Of a DNA stretch of 17,178 nucleotides, positions 1-7,082 are shown in pieces (position 1 is the first letter of the stretch; each line of letters starts with the position of its first letter). The notes beneath the pieces are model-generated. The model was not told the DNA's origin, did not search any database, and was given only the letters and a program-made list of their open reading frames with translations. The translations under genes were made by a program, and so were the position numbers. The DNA is from UBA8752 sp042095055 (GTDB lineage: Bacteria > Bacteroidota > Bacteroidia > Flavobacteriales_D > Sanyastnellaceae): the NCBI GenBank assembly GCA_042095055.1, contig JBELBZ010000041.1, positions 1 through 17,178 of the forward strand, given 5' to 3'.

Positions 1-53
1 TCTGCAACGGCGGTGGCAGTGAATTCTGGAGCGGGTTTGCCGATCATGTTCAT
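1..53 (-). CDS. Peroxiredoxin (AhpC/TSA family), N-terminal fragment
   Basis: Reading the minus strand from the ATG at 53-51 gives MNMIGKPAPEFTATAVA before the window ends. The 'IGKPAPEFTATAV' pattern is the standard N-terminus of 2-Cys peroxiredoxins of the AhpC/Prx1 type, thiol peroxidases that reduce hydrogen peroxide and alkyl hydroperoxides in the cytoplasm. Only 17 codons are visible, so the peroxidatic cysteine (normally near residue 50) lies outside the window. A second in-frame ATG at 47-45 is an alternative start and would give MIGKPAPEF. The gene is divergent from ppk1, leaving a 95-base shared upstream region. The family call is an inference from a short but characteristic N-terminus. 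A bacterioferritin-comigratory-type peroxiredoxin is the main alternative. Confidence 0.75.
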   Translation of the reverse strand, partial: MNMIGKPAPEFTATAVA

Positions 54-105
54 GGGTGGGGGAGCATTGCGGGATAAAGTGGATGTGCCGGTGAATTGTT
101 CGTCG

Positions 106-140
106 GCGAAAGTACCTCGGCTTCGGTCGCGAAAGTATCT
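106..140. repeat. Imperfect 12-base direct repeat upstream of ppk1
   Basis: GCGAAAGTACCT (106-117) recurs as GCGAAAGTATCT (129-140), with one mismatch and a period of 23 bases, about two helical turns. The downstream copy overlaps the proposed -7 box of ppk1. The pair could be an operator for a dimeric regulator, two alternative promoter cores, or chance. No regulator is identifiable from the sequence. Confidence 0.35.
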
Positions 141-143
141 TTA
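136..143 (+). promoter_or_regulatory. Putative -7 promoter box for ppk1
   Basis: TATCTTTA matches the Bacteroidota sigma-A -7 consensus TAnnTTTG at all but the last base. It ends 5 bases before the GTG start of ppk1, so transcription would begin at or next to the start codon. I see no TTG at the usual -33 spacing, which lowers confidence. Confidence 0.45.
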
Positions 144-148
144 CAAAT

Positions 149-2254
149 GTGACTGCCAAGAAGACCACCATTCAGAGCCGAAAGGGCCCAGCCTTGCCCC
201 CAGAGGAGGAGTTCTTCAACCGAGAGCTCAGTTGGTTGGCTTTCAATGAGCGGGTACTGCAGGAGGCAGAGGACGAACGTGTTCCCCTCATTGAGCGCAT
301 GCGGTTCCTCGGTATTTTCTCCAACAACCTCGACGAATTTTTTAGGGTGAGGGTGGCGGCATTGCAGCGGATGGATGCCTTGGGGAAACGCACGACCACC
401 ACCTTGGGTTTTGGCGTTGCCCAGACCCTAGAGGGCATATCTGAGCGTGTGATCGCACTGCAGGTGCGGTACAACCAAGCCTTTACAGATTTGGAGGGGC
501 AATTGGTCCATGAGGGCATTGACATTTTGACCGAGGCAGGACTGGACGATGTACAGGCCGAATTCGTGCAAGGCTATTTCGACCACAAAGTGCGTCCTCA
601 CTTGGTGCCCATTTTGATTTCCGATGTGGGCATGCCAGAGCTGAAGGATGGTTTGGTTTACTTGATCATAGAACTGGAAGGGGATGTGTCCAAGCGCGCG
701 CGCTATGCCTTGTTGGAGCTTCCAGAACACCTCGAGCGCTTCTTGGTGTTGCCAGAAAAAGAGGGGAGGAAGGGCCTGATGTTTTTGGACGATGTGGTCC
801 GCGTTGGTTTGCCCCGCCTCTTTTCGACCTTCCAGCCCGATGTGGTGCGCGCTTATGCCATCAAGGTGACCCGCGATGCGGAGATCGATATGGATGACGA
901 CCTCTCCAAGTCGCTATTGGAGAAGATGAAAAAGGGCATCGCACGTCGAAAGCATGGCGACTATGTGCGCTTTCTGTTTGACCGGGAGATGTCCGACGAC
1001 ATGTTGAAATTCTTGGTGCGCAAACTCGGGGTGGTCGAACAGGCCAACATCATCCCCGGTGGCCGGTATCACAACCGCCGCGACCTCATGGACTTCCCCG
1101 ATTTGGACCACCCCCACTTGGTGTTTCGCAAGCTGAAACCCATGCCGCACCGCCATTTGGTCAACCGTCGGAGCATCTTGGATCAGGTGGCCAAACGCGA
1201 CATTTTGTTGCATTATCCCTATCACGCCTTTTCTCAGCTTGTCGACATGCTGCGCGAGGCGGCCATTGACCCTAAGGTGACCATCATCCGCATCAACCTG
1301 TACAGGGTGGCGCGCAACTCACACATCATCAATGCGCTCACCAGCGCCGCCTTGAATGGCAAGACCGTGCAGGTGGTGATCGAGCTGCAGGCAAGGTTCG
1401 ATGAACGCAACAACATCAAGGTGACACGGGAACTGCAAGAGGCGGGCATCCAGGTCATCTTTGGCGTAGCGGGGCTCAAGACCCACTCCAAGCTGATGCT
1501 CATCGTCCGCAAGGAGGGGCGGGTCATGCGTCAATACGCCCATGTAGGCACCGGTAATTTCAACGAGGCCACTTCAGGTGTTTTCAGTGACCTTTCGCTG
1601 TTGACAGCGGACCGGCGCATTGCTTCAGAGGTGGAGCGCCTGTTCCAATTCTTTGAGCACAATTACCAAAGGGGGGTATATCGGCACCTCATCGTATCGC
1701 CTTACAGTACGCGGAGGCGGTTCAGCCAGATGATCGACCGCGAGATCAAGGAGGCTTTGGAGGGTCGCAGTGCATGGATGGTGCTAAAGTGCAACAACCT
1801 CACAGATGCGGGGATGATTCGCAAGCTGTATGAGGCGAGTCAGGCCGGTGTCGAAGTCACATTGTTGGTGCGCGGAACTTGTGCGCTTCGGGCTGGGGTC
1901 AAAGGGCTCAGCGATCACATTCGGGCCTACAGCGTGGTGGGTCGCTTTTTGGAGCATGCCCGGGTGGTGGCTTTTGGAGCAGGGGGCTCACCGGAATTTT
2001 ATCTGTCCAGTGCAGATTGGATGACCCGCAACTTGGACCGCAGGATCGAAGTCAGCGTCCCGATTTACGACCCGGCCTTGCAGGCTGAAGTCTCTGCGAT
2101 GCTCGAATGTCAGATTCGGGACAATGTGAAACGAAGAAAGCTCGACAAGAAACAGCGCAACCGTTATGCTTCCTCCGGAGATGACGCAGCCCCCATGGAG
2201 GCGCACCGCGCGCTCTACGCGTTTTATGAGCGCCAGCTCAAGGACAAGGGATGA
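149..2254 (+). CDS. ppk1: Polyphosphate kinase (PPK1)
   Basis: A 701-aa protein of typical PPK1 length (E. coli about 690). PPK1 reversibly transfers the ATP gamma-phosphate to growing inorganic polyphosphate and works at the inner membrane or in the cytoplasm. The conserved N-terminal block 'NRELSWLAFNERVLQEA' begins near residue 24 and is followed by 'ERMRFLGIFSNNLDEFFRVR'. The autophosphorylated histidine is in 'GLKTHSKLML' (His446) and the second conserved histidine in 'FLEHARV' (His603), both in the tandem phospholipase-D-like C-terminal domains. The start is GTG at 149. The next in-frame ATG lies inside the conserved N-terminal domain, so a later start would remove essential sequence. 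An out-of-frame ATG-TGA at 147-152 overlaps the GTG. The stop overlaps the ppx start by 4 bases (ATGA), implying co-transcription and coupled translation. Confidence 0.97.
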   Translation: MTAKKTTIQSRKGPALPPEEEFFNRELSWLAFNERVLQEAEDERVPLIERMRFLGIFSNNLDEFFRVRVAALQRMDALGKRTTTTLGFGVAQTLEGISERVIALQVRYNQAFTDLEGQLVHEGIDILTEAGLDDVQAEFVQGYFDHKVRPHLVPILISDVGMPELKDGLVYLIIELEGDVSKRARYALLELPEHLERFLVLPEKEGRKGLMFLDDVVRVGLPRLFSTFQPDVVRAYAIKVTRDAEIDMDDDLSKSLLEKMKKGIARRKHGDYVRFLFDREMSDDMLKFLVRKLGVVEQANIIPGGRYHNRRDLMDFPDLDHPHLVFRKLKPMPHRHLVNRRSILDQVAKRDILLHYPYHAFSQLVDMLREAAIDPKVTIIRINLYRVARNSHIINALTSAALNGKTVQVVIELQARFDERNNIKVTRELQEAGIQVIFGVAGLKTHSKLMLIVRKEGRVMRQYAHVGTGNFNEATSGVFSDLSLLTADRRIASEVERLFQFFEHNYQRGVYRHLIVSPYSTRRRFSQMIDREIKEALEGRSAWMVLKCNNLTDAGMIRKLYEASQAGVEVTLLVRGTCALRAGVKGLSDHIRAYSVVGRFLEHARVVAFGAGGSPEFYLSSADWMTRNLDRRIEVSVPIYDPALQAEVSAMLECQIRDNVKRRKLDKKQRNRYASSGDDAAPMEAHRALYAFYERQLKDKG

Positions 2255-3138
2255 GGTTGGCAGCCATAGACATCGGCTCCAATGCCGTCCGTTTGATTGT
2301 CAAAGAGATTACAGGAGAACCGGGCAGCTTGAAGGTGCGCAAATTGGCGCATACCCGTGTTCCCATTCGATTGGGGGAGGACGTTTTCGGTTCCGGGTCC
2401 ATCGGCACCGAAAAGGAGCGGTTGCTGGGCCAGGCTTTGGAGGGGTTTGGCATGCTGATGCAGGCCATGCAGGTCAGCGAATTCCGGGCTTGTGCCACGA
2501 GTGCGATGCGCGAGGCTGACAATGGACCAGACATCGTGAATCGGTTGGCCGCTTCAACTGGAATTCATGTGGAATTGATCAACGGGAAGACCGAGGCGGA
2601 TTTGATTTTTTCCAACTTCGAGGTCAGCCTCTTTGACCGCGAACGCGACTACATCTACATCGACGTGGGTGGTGGGTCCACGGAGTTGACGCTGATTCGA
2701 CAAGGAACCCGTTTGGAAGGCCGGAGTTTCAAAATGGGAGCGGTGAGGCTGCTCAAAGACAAAGTCGAGGACAGCATTTGGCCTGAAATGAACGCGTGGT
2801 GCTCAGAGTTGATTGCGGAGCGGGGTTTGCATGCACCGTTGGCGATCGGCGCAGGAGGCAACATCAACCGGCTGTTTAAGCTCTGTGGGGGGTTGAATGG
2901 GGAGGCGTTGTCCTACGACCGGTTGGCCTTATTGGTGGAGGATCTGAGCCGCTGCAGCTATGAGGAGCGGATGCTGCGCTTTCAGCTCAAGCCAGACCGT
3001 GCGGACGTCGTGGTCCCTGCTGGCCGCATTTATTTGGACACCATGAAAATGGTGGGGGCAGAGGGCATTCTCGTACCCAAAGTGGGACTGGCTGATGGCA
3101 TGATCCTCGGTCTCTACAACCAGGTCAACCGCGCTTGA
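2251..3138 (+). CDS. ppx: Ppx/GppA family exopolyphosphatase
   Basis: A 295-aa protein of the ASKHA (actin-like ATPase) fold. It is expected to hydrolyse terminal phosphates of inorganic polyphosphate, or pppGpp in GppA-like members. The phosphate-1 motif is 'AAIDIGSNAVRLIV' at residues 4-17 and the phosphate-2 motif is 'DVGGGSTEL' starting at Asp138. The 'CATSAMREADN' segment is also typical. The length covers only the two ASKHA subdomains. The C-terminal HD-like extension of E. coli Ppx (about 510 aa) is absent, as in many short bacterial homologues. The ATG at 2251 lies inside the ppk1 stop, so polyphosphate synthesis and breakdown genes form one unit. PPX versus GppA activity cannot be separated by sequence reading, but the ppk1 linkage favours PPX. 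Confidence 0.93.
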   Translation: MRLAAIDIGSNAVRLIVKEITGEPGSLKVRKLAHTRVPIRLGEDVFGSGSIGTEKERLLGQALEGFGMLMQAMQVSEFRACATSAMREADNGPDIVNRLAASTGIHVELINGKTEADLIFSNFEVSLFDRERDYIYIDVGGGSTELTLIRQGTRLEGRSFKMGAVRLLKDKVEDSIWPEMNAWCSELIAERGLHAPLAIGAGGNINRLFKLCGGLNGEALSYDRLALLVEDLSRCSYEERMLRFQLKPDRADVVVPAGRIYLDTMKMVGAEGILVPKVGLADGMILGLYNQVNRA

Positions 3139-3139
3139 A

Positions 3140-3727
3140 TCAGACGGGTTCTGCGGCAGCTGCATGGTCCATCCGCCGCAGCCTCAGCAGTTCCTCTGCC
3201 AATCTGGCCTCGGTTTTGGTATCCAAAGTCTGCCCTTTGCGCTGCGCTTCAATGGCGCCCGCAAGCGTGTCCGCGGACCACTCATCCCGCATGGGGAGAC
3301 GTTGGGTGTCTTCAAAAGGCATGTCTTTTGCCCAAAGGGACATCCAACGCACGTATTGTTGTTGAGAACGCACGAGGCATTCCCCGAACCTCGTGAGGCA
3401 GTTGGGGTCGAGGGTGGCAGCCATGGCGGTCCTCAGTCGGCCCACGTTGGTGGCGTGGTGGCGCACCACTTGGTCTGCGGTTCCTTCTAAGGGCAACAAG
3501 TCGGGAAGCGTGCCGTCCAAGCAAGGCAACTCTGCACCGAGTGTCTCTCCGACTTCAGAAGCCGTTAGCAAGCGGTCTACTTTGGCGCGAAAAACCTGTG
3601 GAATGACCGTTTGCCTGAACAGAAAGTCGCGCAACGCGAAGACGTGCGCTTCAAATGCGTCGTGAATTTCCTCGGGGGTGGGAGCCTCGGGAAGTTGCAG
3701 AACGAGCAAGGCAGTCTGGCGGTCCAT
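3140..3727 (-). CDS. Hypothetical protein, 195 aa
   Basis: I do not recognise this protein. It has no signal peptide, no membrane segment and no obvious catalytic motif, and it appears soluble and largely helical, rich in Ala, Leu, Arg and Glu. The first 60 residues ('ALLVLQLPEAPTPEEIHDAF...') resemble the helix I/II layout of J-domain-like proteins, but the HPD tripeptide is absent, so I make no functional call. The gene is convergent with ppx, with 1 base between stop codons, and divergent from the thioredoxin lipoprotein, with 122 bases between them. Base use matches its neighbours and the opposite strand has no competing conserved protein, which supports it as real. A TAATTTG box (3739-3733, minus) ends 5 bases before the ATG. 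Confidence 0.72.
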   Translation of the reverse strand: MDRQTALLVLQLPEAPTPEEIHDAFEAHVFALRDFLFRQTVIPQVFRAKVDRLLTASEVGETLGAELPCLDGTLPDLLPLEGTADQVVRHHATNVGRLRTAMAATLDPNCLTRFGECLVRSQQQYVRWMSLWAKDMPFEDTQRLPMRDEWSADTLAGAIEAQRKGQTLDTKTEARLAEELLRLRRMDHAAAAEPV

Positions 3728-3732
3728 CTACC

Positions 3733-3739
3733 CAAATTA
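3733..3739 (-). promoter_or_regulatory. Putative -7-like box for the 195-aa gene
   Basis: Minus-strand TAATTTG resembles TAnnTTTG with one spacer base missing. It sits 5 bases upstream of the start codon. There is no recognisable -33 TTG at standard spacing, so support is weak and rests mainly on the matching layout at other genes in the window. Confidence 0.25.
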
Positions 3740-3814
3740 CGGCTTTCTCTGAGGCAGGAGAAGTTCATTGGCGCTGTAATTCACTTTCTTTCGTTGGTGC
3801 AGGCACCTTTCACC

Positions 3815-3846
3815 TTGGTTGCTGGTGCAAAGCGGCATTATTTTTA
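3815..3846 (+). promoter_or_regulatory. Putative sigma-A promoter for the thioredoxin lipoprotein
   Basis: TTG at 3815-3817, a 21-base spacer, then TATTTTTA at 3839-3846 fits the Bacteroidota -33 TTG / -7 TAnnTTTG promoter with one mismatch. It is the best two-element match in the window. The -7 box ends 3 bases before the ATG at 3850, so the predicted transcript starts at or within a base or two of the start codon. Confidence 0.5.
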
Positions 3847-3849
3847 GGC

Positions 3850-5352
3850 ATGCAAATGCAGACCCCCAAAGTCATGTGGATTTCGCTCAGTCTCTCTCTC
3901 CTTCTTTTCGGTTCGTGTGCCAATGATGCCCCGGCAGGAAAGGCCAACCGAAACATCGACCCCACAGCTGCGTTGACGGCGCAAGTCCAAAAGGATGCGA
4001 CGGCCCAAGCCGCTGCGGCGCCGGAAAGTGAAGGGCAGCAGGTTTCTGGTGGGGGCCGAGAGAACCCGAACTTCTTGAACGGTATCGACGACCGCAACCG
4101 CGGAGACAAGAAGGGCAAGGTTCAATTTTCGGGCAGCATACCCAACCGCACGGGCAAGCTGTACCTCTTCGAAACAGAAGGGCGCAATGTGGCTGCGATC
4201 GATTCGGTCACTTTGGTGAATGGCAAGTTTGATTTTGGTGCTGTAGAAGTGGGCCGGGGTTTCTACGGTCTTGGTTTTGAGTCGGCCAAAAAAACAGGGG
4301 ACATCATCATGAATCCCGATGAGCCCGTGCTCAAGATTGACTTCCAAAATGCGCGTTTGCTCGGGGGAGGCACGGACAGCAAAGAGAACAGGGGCTGGTT
4401 TGCATACCGCGGTGCCGAGGGAGCCAACAAGAACCAGATCCGCCAATTGTACAAGAAGGGCAAGGGCAAAGAGGAGGAGACAAAGCGCCAAGTGAAGCTC
4501 AAGGAAGATGAGTTGGCCCAAACGCAGCACAAATTCATCCAAGACTATCCAGGCACCTATCTCGCCAAGTTCTTGACTTGGAAGCAGCCGCGCTTCATCG
4601 GGGACAAGGGAACTTTTCTCAGCGACCTCGATGTTACCGACAACAGCCTGATGCGTTCCATGGCCCTCCCAGACCGAATTCAGTCGATGATGCGGACGTT
4701 CAGTGGTGGCAAGGATTCCGGTTTTTTGAGCTGCATTGACTTGGTCAAAGCCGCCTGTGAGGAGAACCCAGTGGCCCTCGAATTCGTGCTCTACAACATG
4801 CTCGATGGCTTCTACAACACCGGCAAGGAGACCATTTGTCAGTACATCTTGGACAACTACATATTCGATGAGGATTGCGGGGCCAACCTCTCCGACGTGA
4901 TTCGGCAGCGGGCCCAAGGCATCATCAACCTGCGCGTCGGCAATACACCGCCCAACTTCCGCATTCCCGATGTGAACGGCAAGATGGTGGACCTGTCCGA
5001 AGAAGTAGCCAAGAACAAGTACACTTTGGTGATGTTCTGGGCAAGTTGGTGCCACAAGTGCGAGCAGGAAATTCCGAACCTCGTACCCATGTACAACGAC
5101 CTCAACCCAAAAGGTTTTGGTGCCATTGGCATCTCGGTGGACCAGCAAAAGGTCGCCTGGACAAAGGCGATTGCTGAGAATCAAATCCCTTGGTCCAATG
5201 TCAGCCAGTTGAAGGGTTGGGATGCGCCCATTACGGACGACTACAAGATCACCCAGACGCCGACGTATTTCTTACTCGACAACCAGGGCAAAATTGTGTT
5301 GAAGCCCGAGCGTTGGTTTGAAATCCAGCGTTTCCTCCAGTCCCGCCTCTGA
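3850..5352 (+). CDS. DUF4369-type thioredoxin-fold lipoprotein (TlpA/ResA-like)
   Basis: A 500-aa predicted lipoprotein. A hydrophobic signal ends in 'LLLFGSC', giving lipidated Cys23. A low-complexity Ala/Gln/Gly linker (about 30-85) follows, then a DUF4369-like beta domain (about 89-190), a charged helical stretch rich in Lys/Glu (about 200-240), an all-helical middle, and a C-terminal thioredoxin domain (about 363-500). The thioredoxin domain carries 'FWASWCHKCEQEIP', with the CxxC pair at Cys401/Cys404, and the cis-proline region 'TQTPTYFLLD'. Family members act in the periplasm as thiol-disulfide reductases, for example in cytochrome c maturation, but the substrate here is unknown. The reading frame stays open upstream to 3655. 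I chose ATG 3850 because it immediately precedes the signal peptide and has a promoter-like element in front. ATG 3856 is an alternative. Confidence 0.92.
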   Translation: MQMQTPKVMWISLSLSLLLFGSCANDAPAGKANRNIDPTAALTAQVQKDATAQAAAAPESEGQQVSGGGRENPNFLNGIDDRNRGDKKGKVQFSGSIPNRTGKLYLFETEGRNVAAIDSVTLVNGKFDFGAVEVGRGFYGLGFESAKKTGDIIMNPDEPVLKIDFQNARLLGGGTDSKENRGWFAYRGAEGANKNQIRQLYKKGKGKEEETKRQVKLKEDELAQTQHKFIQDYPGTYLAKFLTWKQPRFIGDKGTFLSDLDVTDNSLMRSMALPDRIQSMMRTFSGGKDSGFLSCIDLVKAACEENPVALEFVLYNMLDGFYNTGKETICQYILDNYIFDEDCGANLSDVIRQRAQGIINLRVGNTPPNFRIPDVNGKMVDLSEEVAKNKYTLVMFWASWCHKCEQEIPNLVPMYNDLNPKGFGAIGISVDQQKVAWTKAIAENQIPWSNVSQLKGWDAPITDDYKITQTPTYFLLDNQGKIVLKPERWFEIQRFLQSRL

Positions 5353-5406
5353 GCAGACTTAGGATGCGTAGAACAGGACTGTGGCGTTCTGTGAGGGGGC
5401 TTGATT

Positions 5407-5663
5407 TCAGTTCCCCGAGGTCACCAGTTCTGCATACAATGCCGCATGGCGTTGGGCAGCGGTGGCTGCAGTGAACCGTTCCGTATTGGCGTGCCCATTT
5501 TGGATGCACCGATTCCGCTGGTCTGCGTCGTTGATCATGGTGAGCACGGCTTCTCGAATGGCACCGATGTCTGTGGGATCGGCGAGTAAGGCTCCGCTGC
5601 CAGCGGTCTCGTCCATAGGGGCGAGGGAACTGGTAATCACTGGGAGCCCAATGGTCTGGGCCT
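5407..5663 (-). CDS. Glycosyltransferase group 1 (GT4-like), C-terminal fragment cut by gap
   Basis: About 84 codons are visible, from the gap edge to a TGA at 5409-5407. The sequence 'AQTIGLPVITSSLAPMDETAG', followed by 'GALLADPTDIGAIREAVLTMI', is the nucleotide-sugar-binding C-terminal part of GT4 glycosyltransferases. These retaining enzymes transfer sugars from activated donors, commonly in lipopolysaccharide, capsule or glycoprotein glycan assembly. The glutamate of the EAQ/EA motif would lie at the gap edge. The rest of the gene, roughly 280 residues in a usual member, is missing because of the N run. It is convergent with the thioredoxin lipoprotein, with 54 bases between stop codons and no convincing terminator. 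Acceptor and donor cannot be inferred. Confidence 0.85.
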
Positions 5664-5763
5664 NNNNNNNNNNNNNNNNNNNNNNNNNNNNNNNNNNNNN
5701 NNNNNNNNNNNNNNNNNNNNNNNNNNNNNNNNNNNNNNNNNNNNNNNNNNNNNNNNNNNNNNN
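5664..5763. other. Assembly gap (100 N)
   Basis: Exactly 100 undetermined bases, the usual placeholder for a gap of unknown size. It interrupts a glycosyltransferase whose missing N-terminal part alone would normally need around 850 bases, so the true gap is probably much longer than 100 bases. Any reading frame continuing through it is artificial. Confidence 0.98.
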
Positions 5764-5785
5764 TGGCCTTTTGCTGACGGAAGTG

Positions 5786-7024
5786 TTAGGCGTGGCGAAG
5801 GGCGTCGATGGGATCGAGTTGGGCGGCCTTTCGGGCGGGGTAGTAGCCGCTGCCGAGGCTGACTGCGCCACTGAGGACCAGGGCGATTGCGACCCAACCC
5901 CAAGGCAATGCAAATGGAGCCTCGAGGTAATGGGCGACGACGTTTCCGACACCAATGCCCATCAGCACACCAAAGATTCCGCCCAGGAAGCCGATGATCA
6001 CCACCTCCACAAGGAACTGTGCTCGAATGGTTTTGGCTGAGGCGCCGAGGGCTTTGCGCAATCCGATTTCGCGCGTGCGCTCGGTCACGGTGACCAGCAT
6101 GATGTTGGTGAGGCCAATGGACGAGCCGAGCAATGTGATGAGCCCCAAGAAAAGTGCAGCCAGGGTCACGCTGCTCAAGCTCTCATTGAATTGGGCAATG
6201 AGTGCATCTGATCGGGTGATGCGGAAACTGTCGGGTTCGCCTGGCAGGTCGCCCCGGATGGCCCGCATTTCACCGGTTACGACTTCGGAAAGGCTGGCGA
6301 TGGCTTCGGGTTCGGGAGCGCGGACCTGCACGGAATAGCTCGTGCGGCGCCCGCTGAATCTGGCGCGAATTTCACTGACCGGTAAGATGGCTTGATTGTC
6401 CTGTGACATGCCAAAAGAAGCCCCTTCAGGCTCCAAAACCCCCAGCACCCGGTAGCGCCGATTGCGGATGCGGACACTTTTGTCGATGGGATCATCCGAA
6501 GGAGCAAAGAGCTTTTCCACCACATCTTGCCCCAAAATGACCAGTGGGGCATTGCGCCGGACTTCTTCGGCGGTGAAGTTTCGCCCAGCACTCAGGGCAT
6601 ATGCGCTCATGGGCAGGAAGCCTTCATCGCCGCCCACGACCATCACGTTGGGGTCGGTTTCTTCTTCACCGGAAGAAATGCGGCCCATCATGGTGCCTCT
6701 GGCCGAAACTGAGGTTTCGGCTTTGCCGGCCATGGCTTTTTTGAGGGACATGGCTTGGTTGAAGTCAAGGGCATCGGTGCTGGTTAACCTTCGGCCTCCA
6801 AAGGCCCCGCTCTCGCTTCTTTGGCTCACTTGAAGGGTGCCGGCACCCAATCCGATGAACTGATCTAAGAGGCTGGACCTCAGTGCCTCAGTGGCTGTAA
6901 TCATGGACATCAGGGCCATAATTCCCATGCCGATAATGGTGACGGTGAGCAGGGTGCGCAGCCATTGGGCCCGTATGGACCGCAACGCCACTGTGGCCTG
7001 TTCGCGAAGCACCGTCAATGTCAT
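5786..7024 (-). CDS. MacB-type ABC transporter permease (FtsX family)
   Basis: A complete 412-aa permease. It has an N-terminal transmembrane helix at about residues 25-45 and a large periplasmic MacB_PCD-type domain (about 50-270). Three C-terminal helices form the FtsX domain, with 'SIGLTNIMLVTVTERTREIG' followed by 'LRKALGA', and the family's terminal signature 'PARKAAQLDPIDALRHA'. MacB-type permeases work by mechanotransmission with a separate LolD/MacB-like ATPase and often an HlyD-family adaptor, exporting peptides, lipoproteins or drugs across the envelope. No ATPase domain is fused here and none is encoded in the visible window. A partner could lie in or beyond the gap, 22 bases after the stop. 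The start ATG (7024-7022) is preceded at 4 bases by a perfect TAnnTTTG box. Confidence 0.93.
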   Translation of the reverse strand: MTLTVLREQATVALRSIRAQWLRTLLTVTIIGMGIMALMSMITATEALRSSLLDQFIGLGAGTLQVSQRSESGAFGGRRLTSTDALDFNQAMSLKKAMAGKAETSVSARGTMMGRISSGEEETDPNVMVVGGDEGFLPMSAYALSAGRNFTAEEVRRNAPLVILGQDVVEKLFAPSDDPIDKSVRIRNRRYRVLGVLEPEGASFGMSQDNQAILPVSEIRARFSGRRTSYSVQVRAPEPEAIASLSEVVTGEMRAIRGDLPGEPDSFRITRSDALIAQFNESLSSVTLAALFLGLITLLGSSIGLTNIMLVTVTERTREIGLRKALGASAKTIRAQFLVEVVIIGFLGGIFGVLMGIGVGNVVAHYLEAPFALPWGWVAIALVLSGAVSLGSGYYPARKAAQLDPIDALRHA

Positions 7025-7028
7025 GGCT

Positions 7029-7036
7029 CAAAGCTA
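7029..7036 (-). promoter_or_regulatory. Putative -7 box for the MacB-type permease gene
   Basis: Minus-strand TAGCTTTG is a perfect TAnnTTTG match ending 4 bases before the ATG, predicting a leaderless transcript. The nearest upstream minus-strand TTG (7063-7061) leaves a 24-base spacer, longer than usual. The box is only 10 bases from the opposing aconitase box. Confidence 0.5.
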
Positions 7037-7046
7037 CGCGCGCTTG

Positions 7047-7054
7047 TATCTTCG
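7047..7054 (+). promoter_or_regulatory. Putative -7 box for the aconitase operon
   Basis: TATCTTCG matches TAnnTTTG with one mismatch and lies 28 bases before the aconitase ATG, allowing a short 5' leader. No TTG is present at the usual -33 position, which would fall on the start of the divergent permease gene. Confidence 0.35.
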
Positions 7055-7082
7055 CCGCCGCAACGCTTCAACCCTTATCGAC

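Noticed and set aside
13..249. Plus-strand 78-codon frame upstream of ppk1
   Set aside because: It overlaps the start of ppk1 in another frame and runs antisense to the peroxiredoxin start. Its composition is not protein-like.
3844..5184. 446-codon open frame on the minus strand opposite the thioredoxin lipoprotein
   Set aside because: The sense frame has a signal peptide, lipobox, CxxC and known domains. The antisense product has no recognisable features.
5353..5406. Possible terminator hairpin between the convergent lipoprotein and glycosyltransferase genes
   Set aside because: Only AGAAC/GTTCT pairs around an 11-base loop, with no T run on either side. Too weak to call.
5407..5955. Continuous minus-strand frame across the N gap joining the glycosyltransferase end to another protein
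   Set aside because: The frame across 100 placeholder Ns is arbitrary, and its upstream part is antisense of the MacB-type permease. Only 5407-5663 is real.
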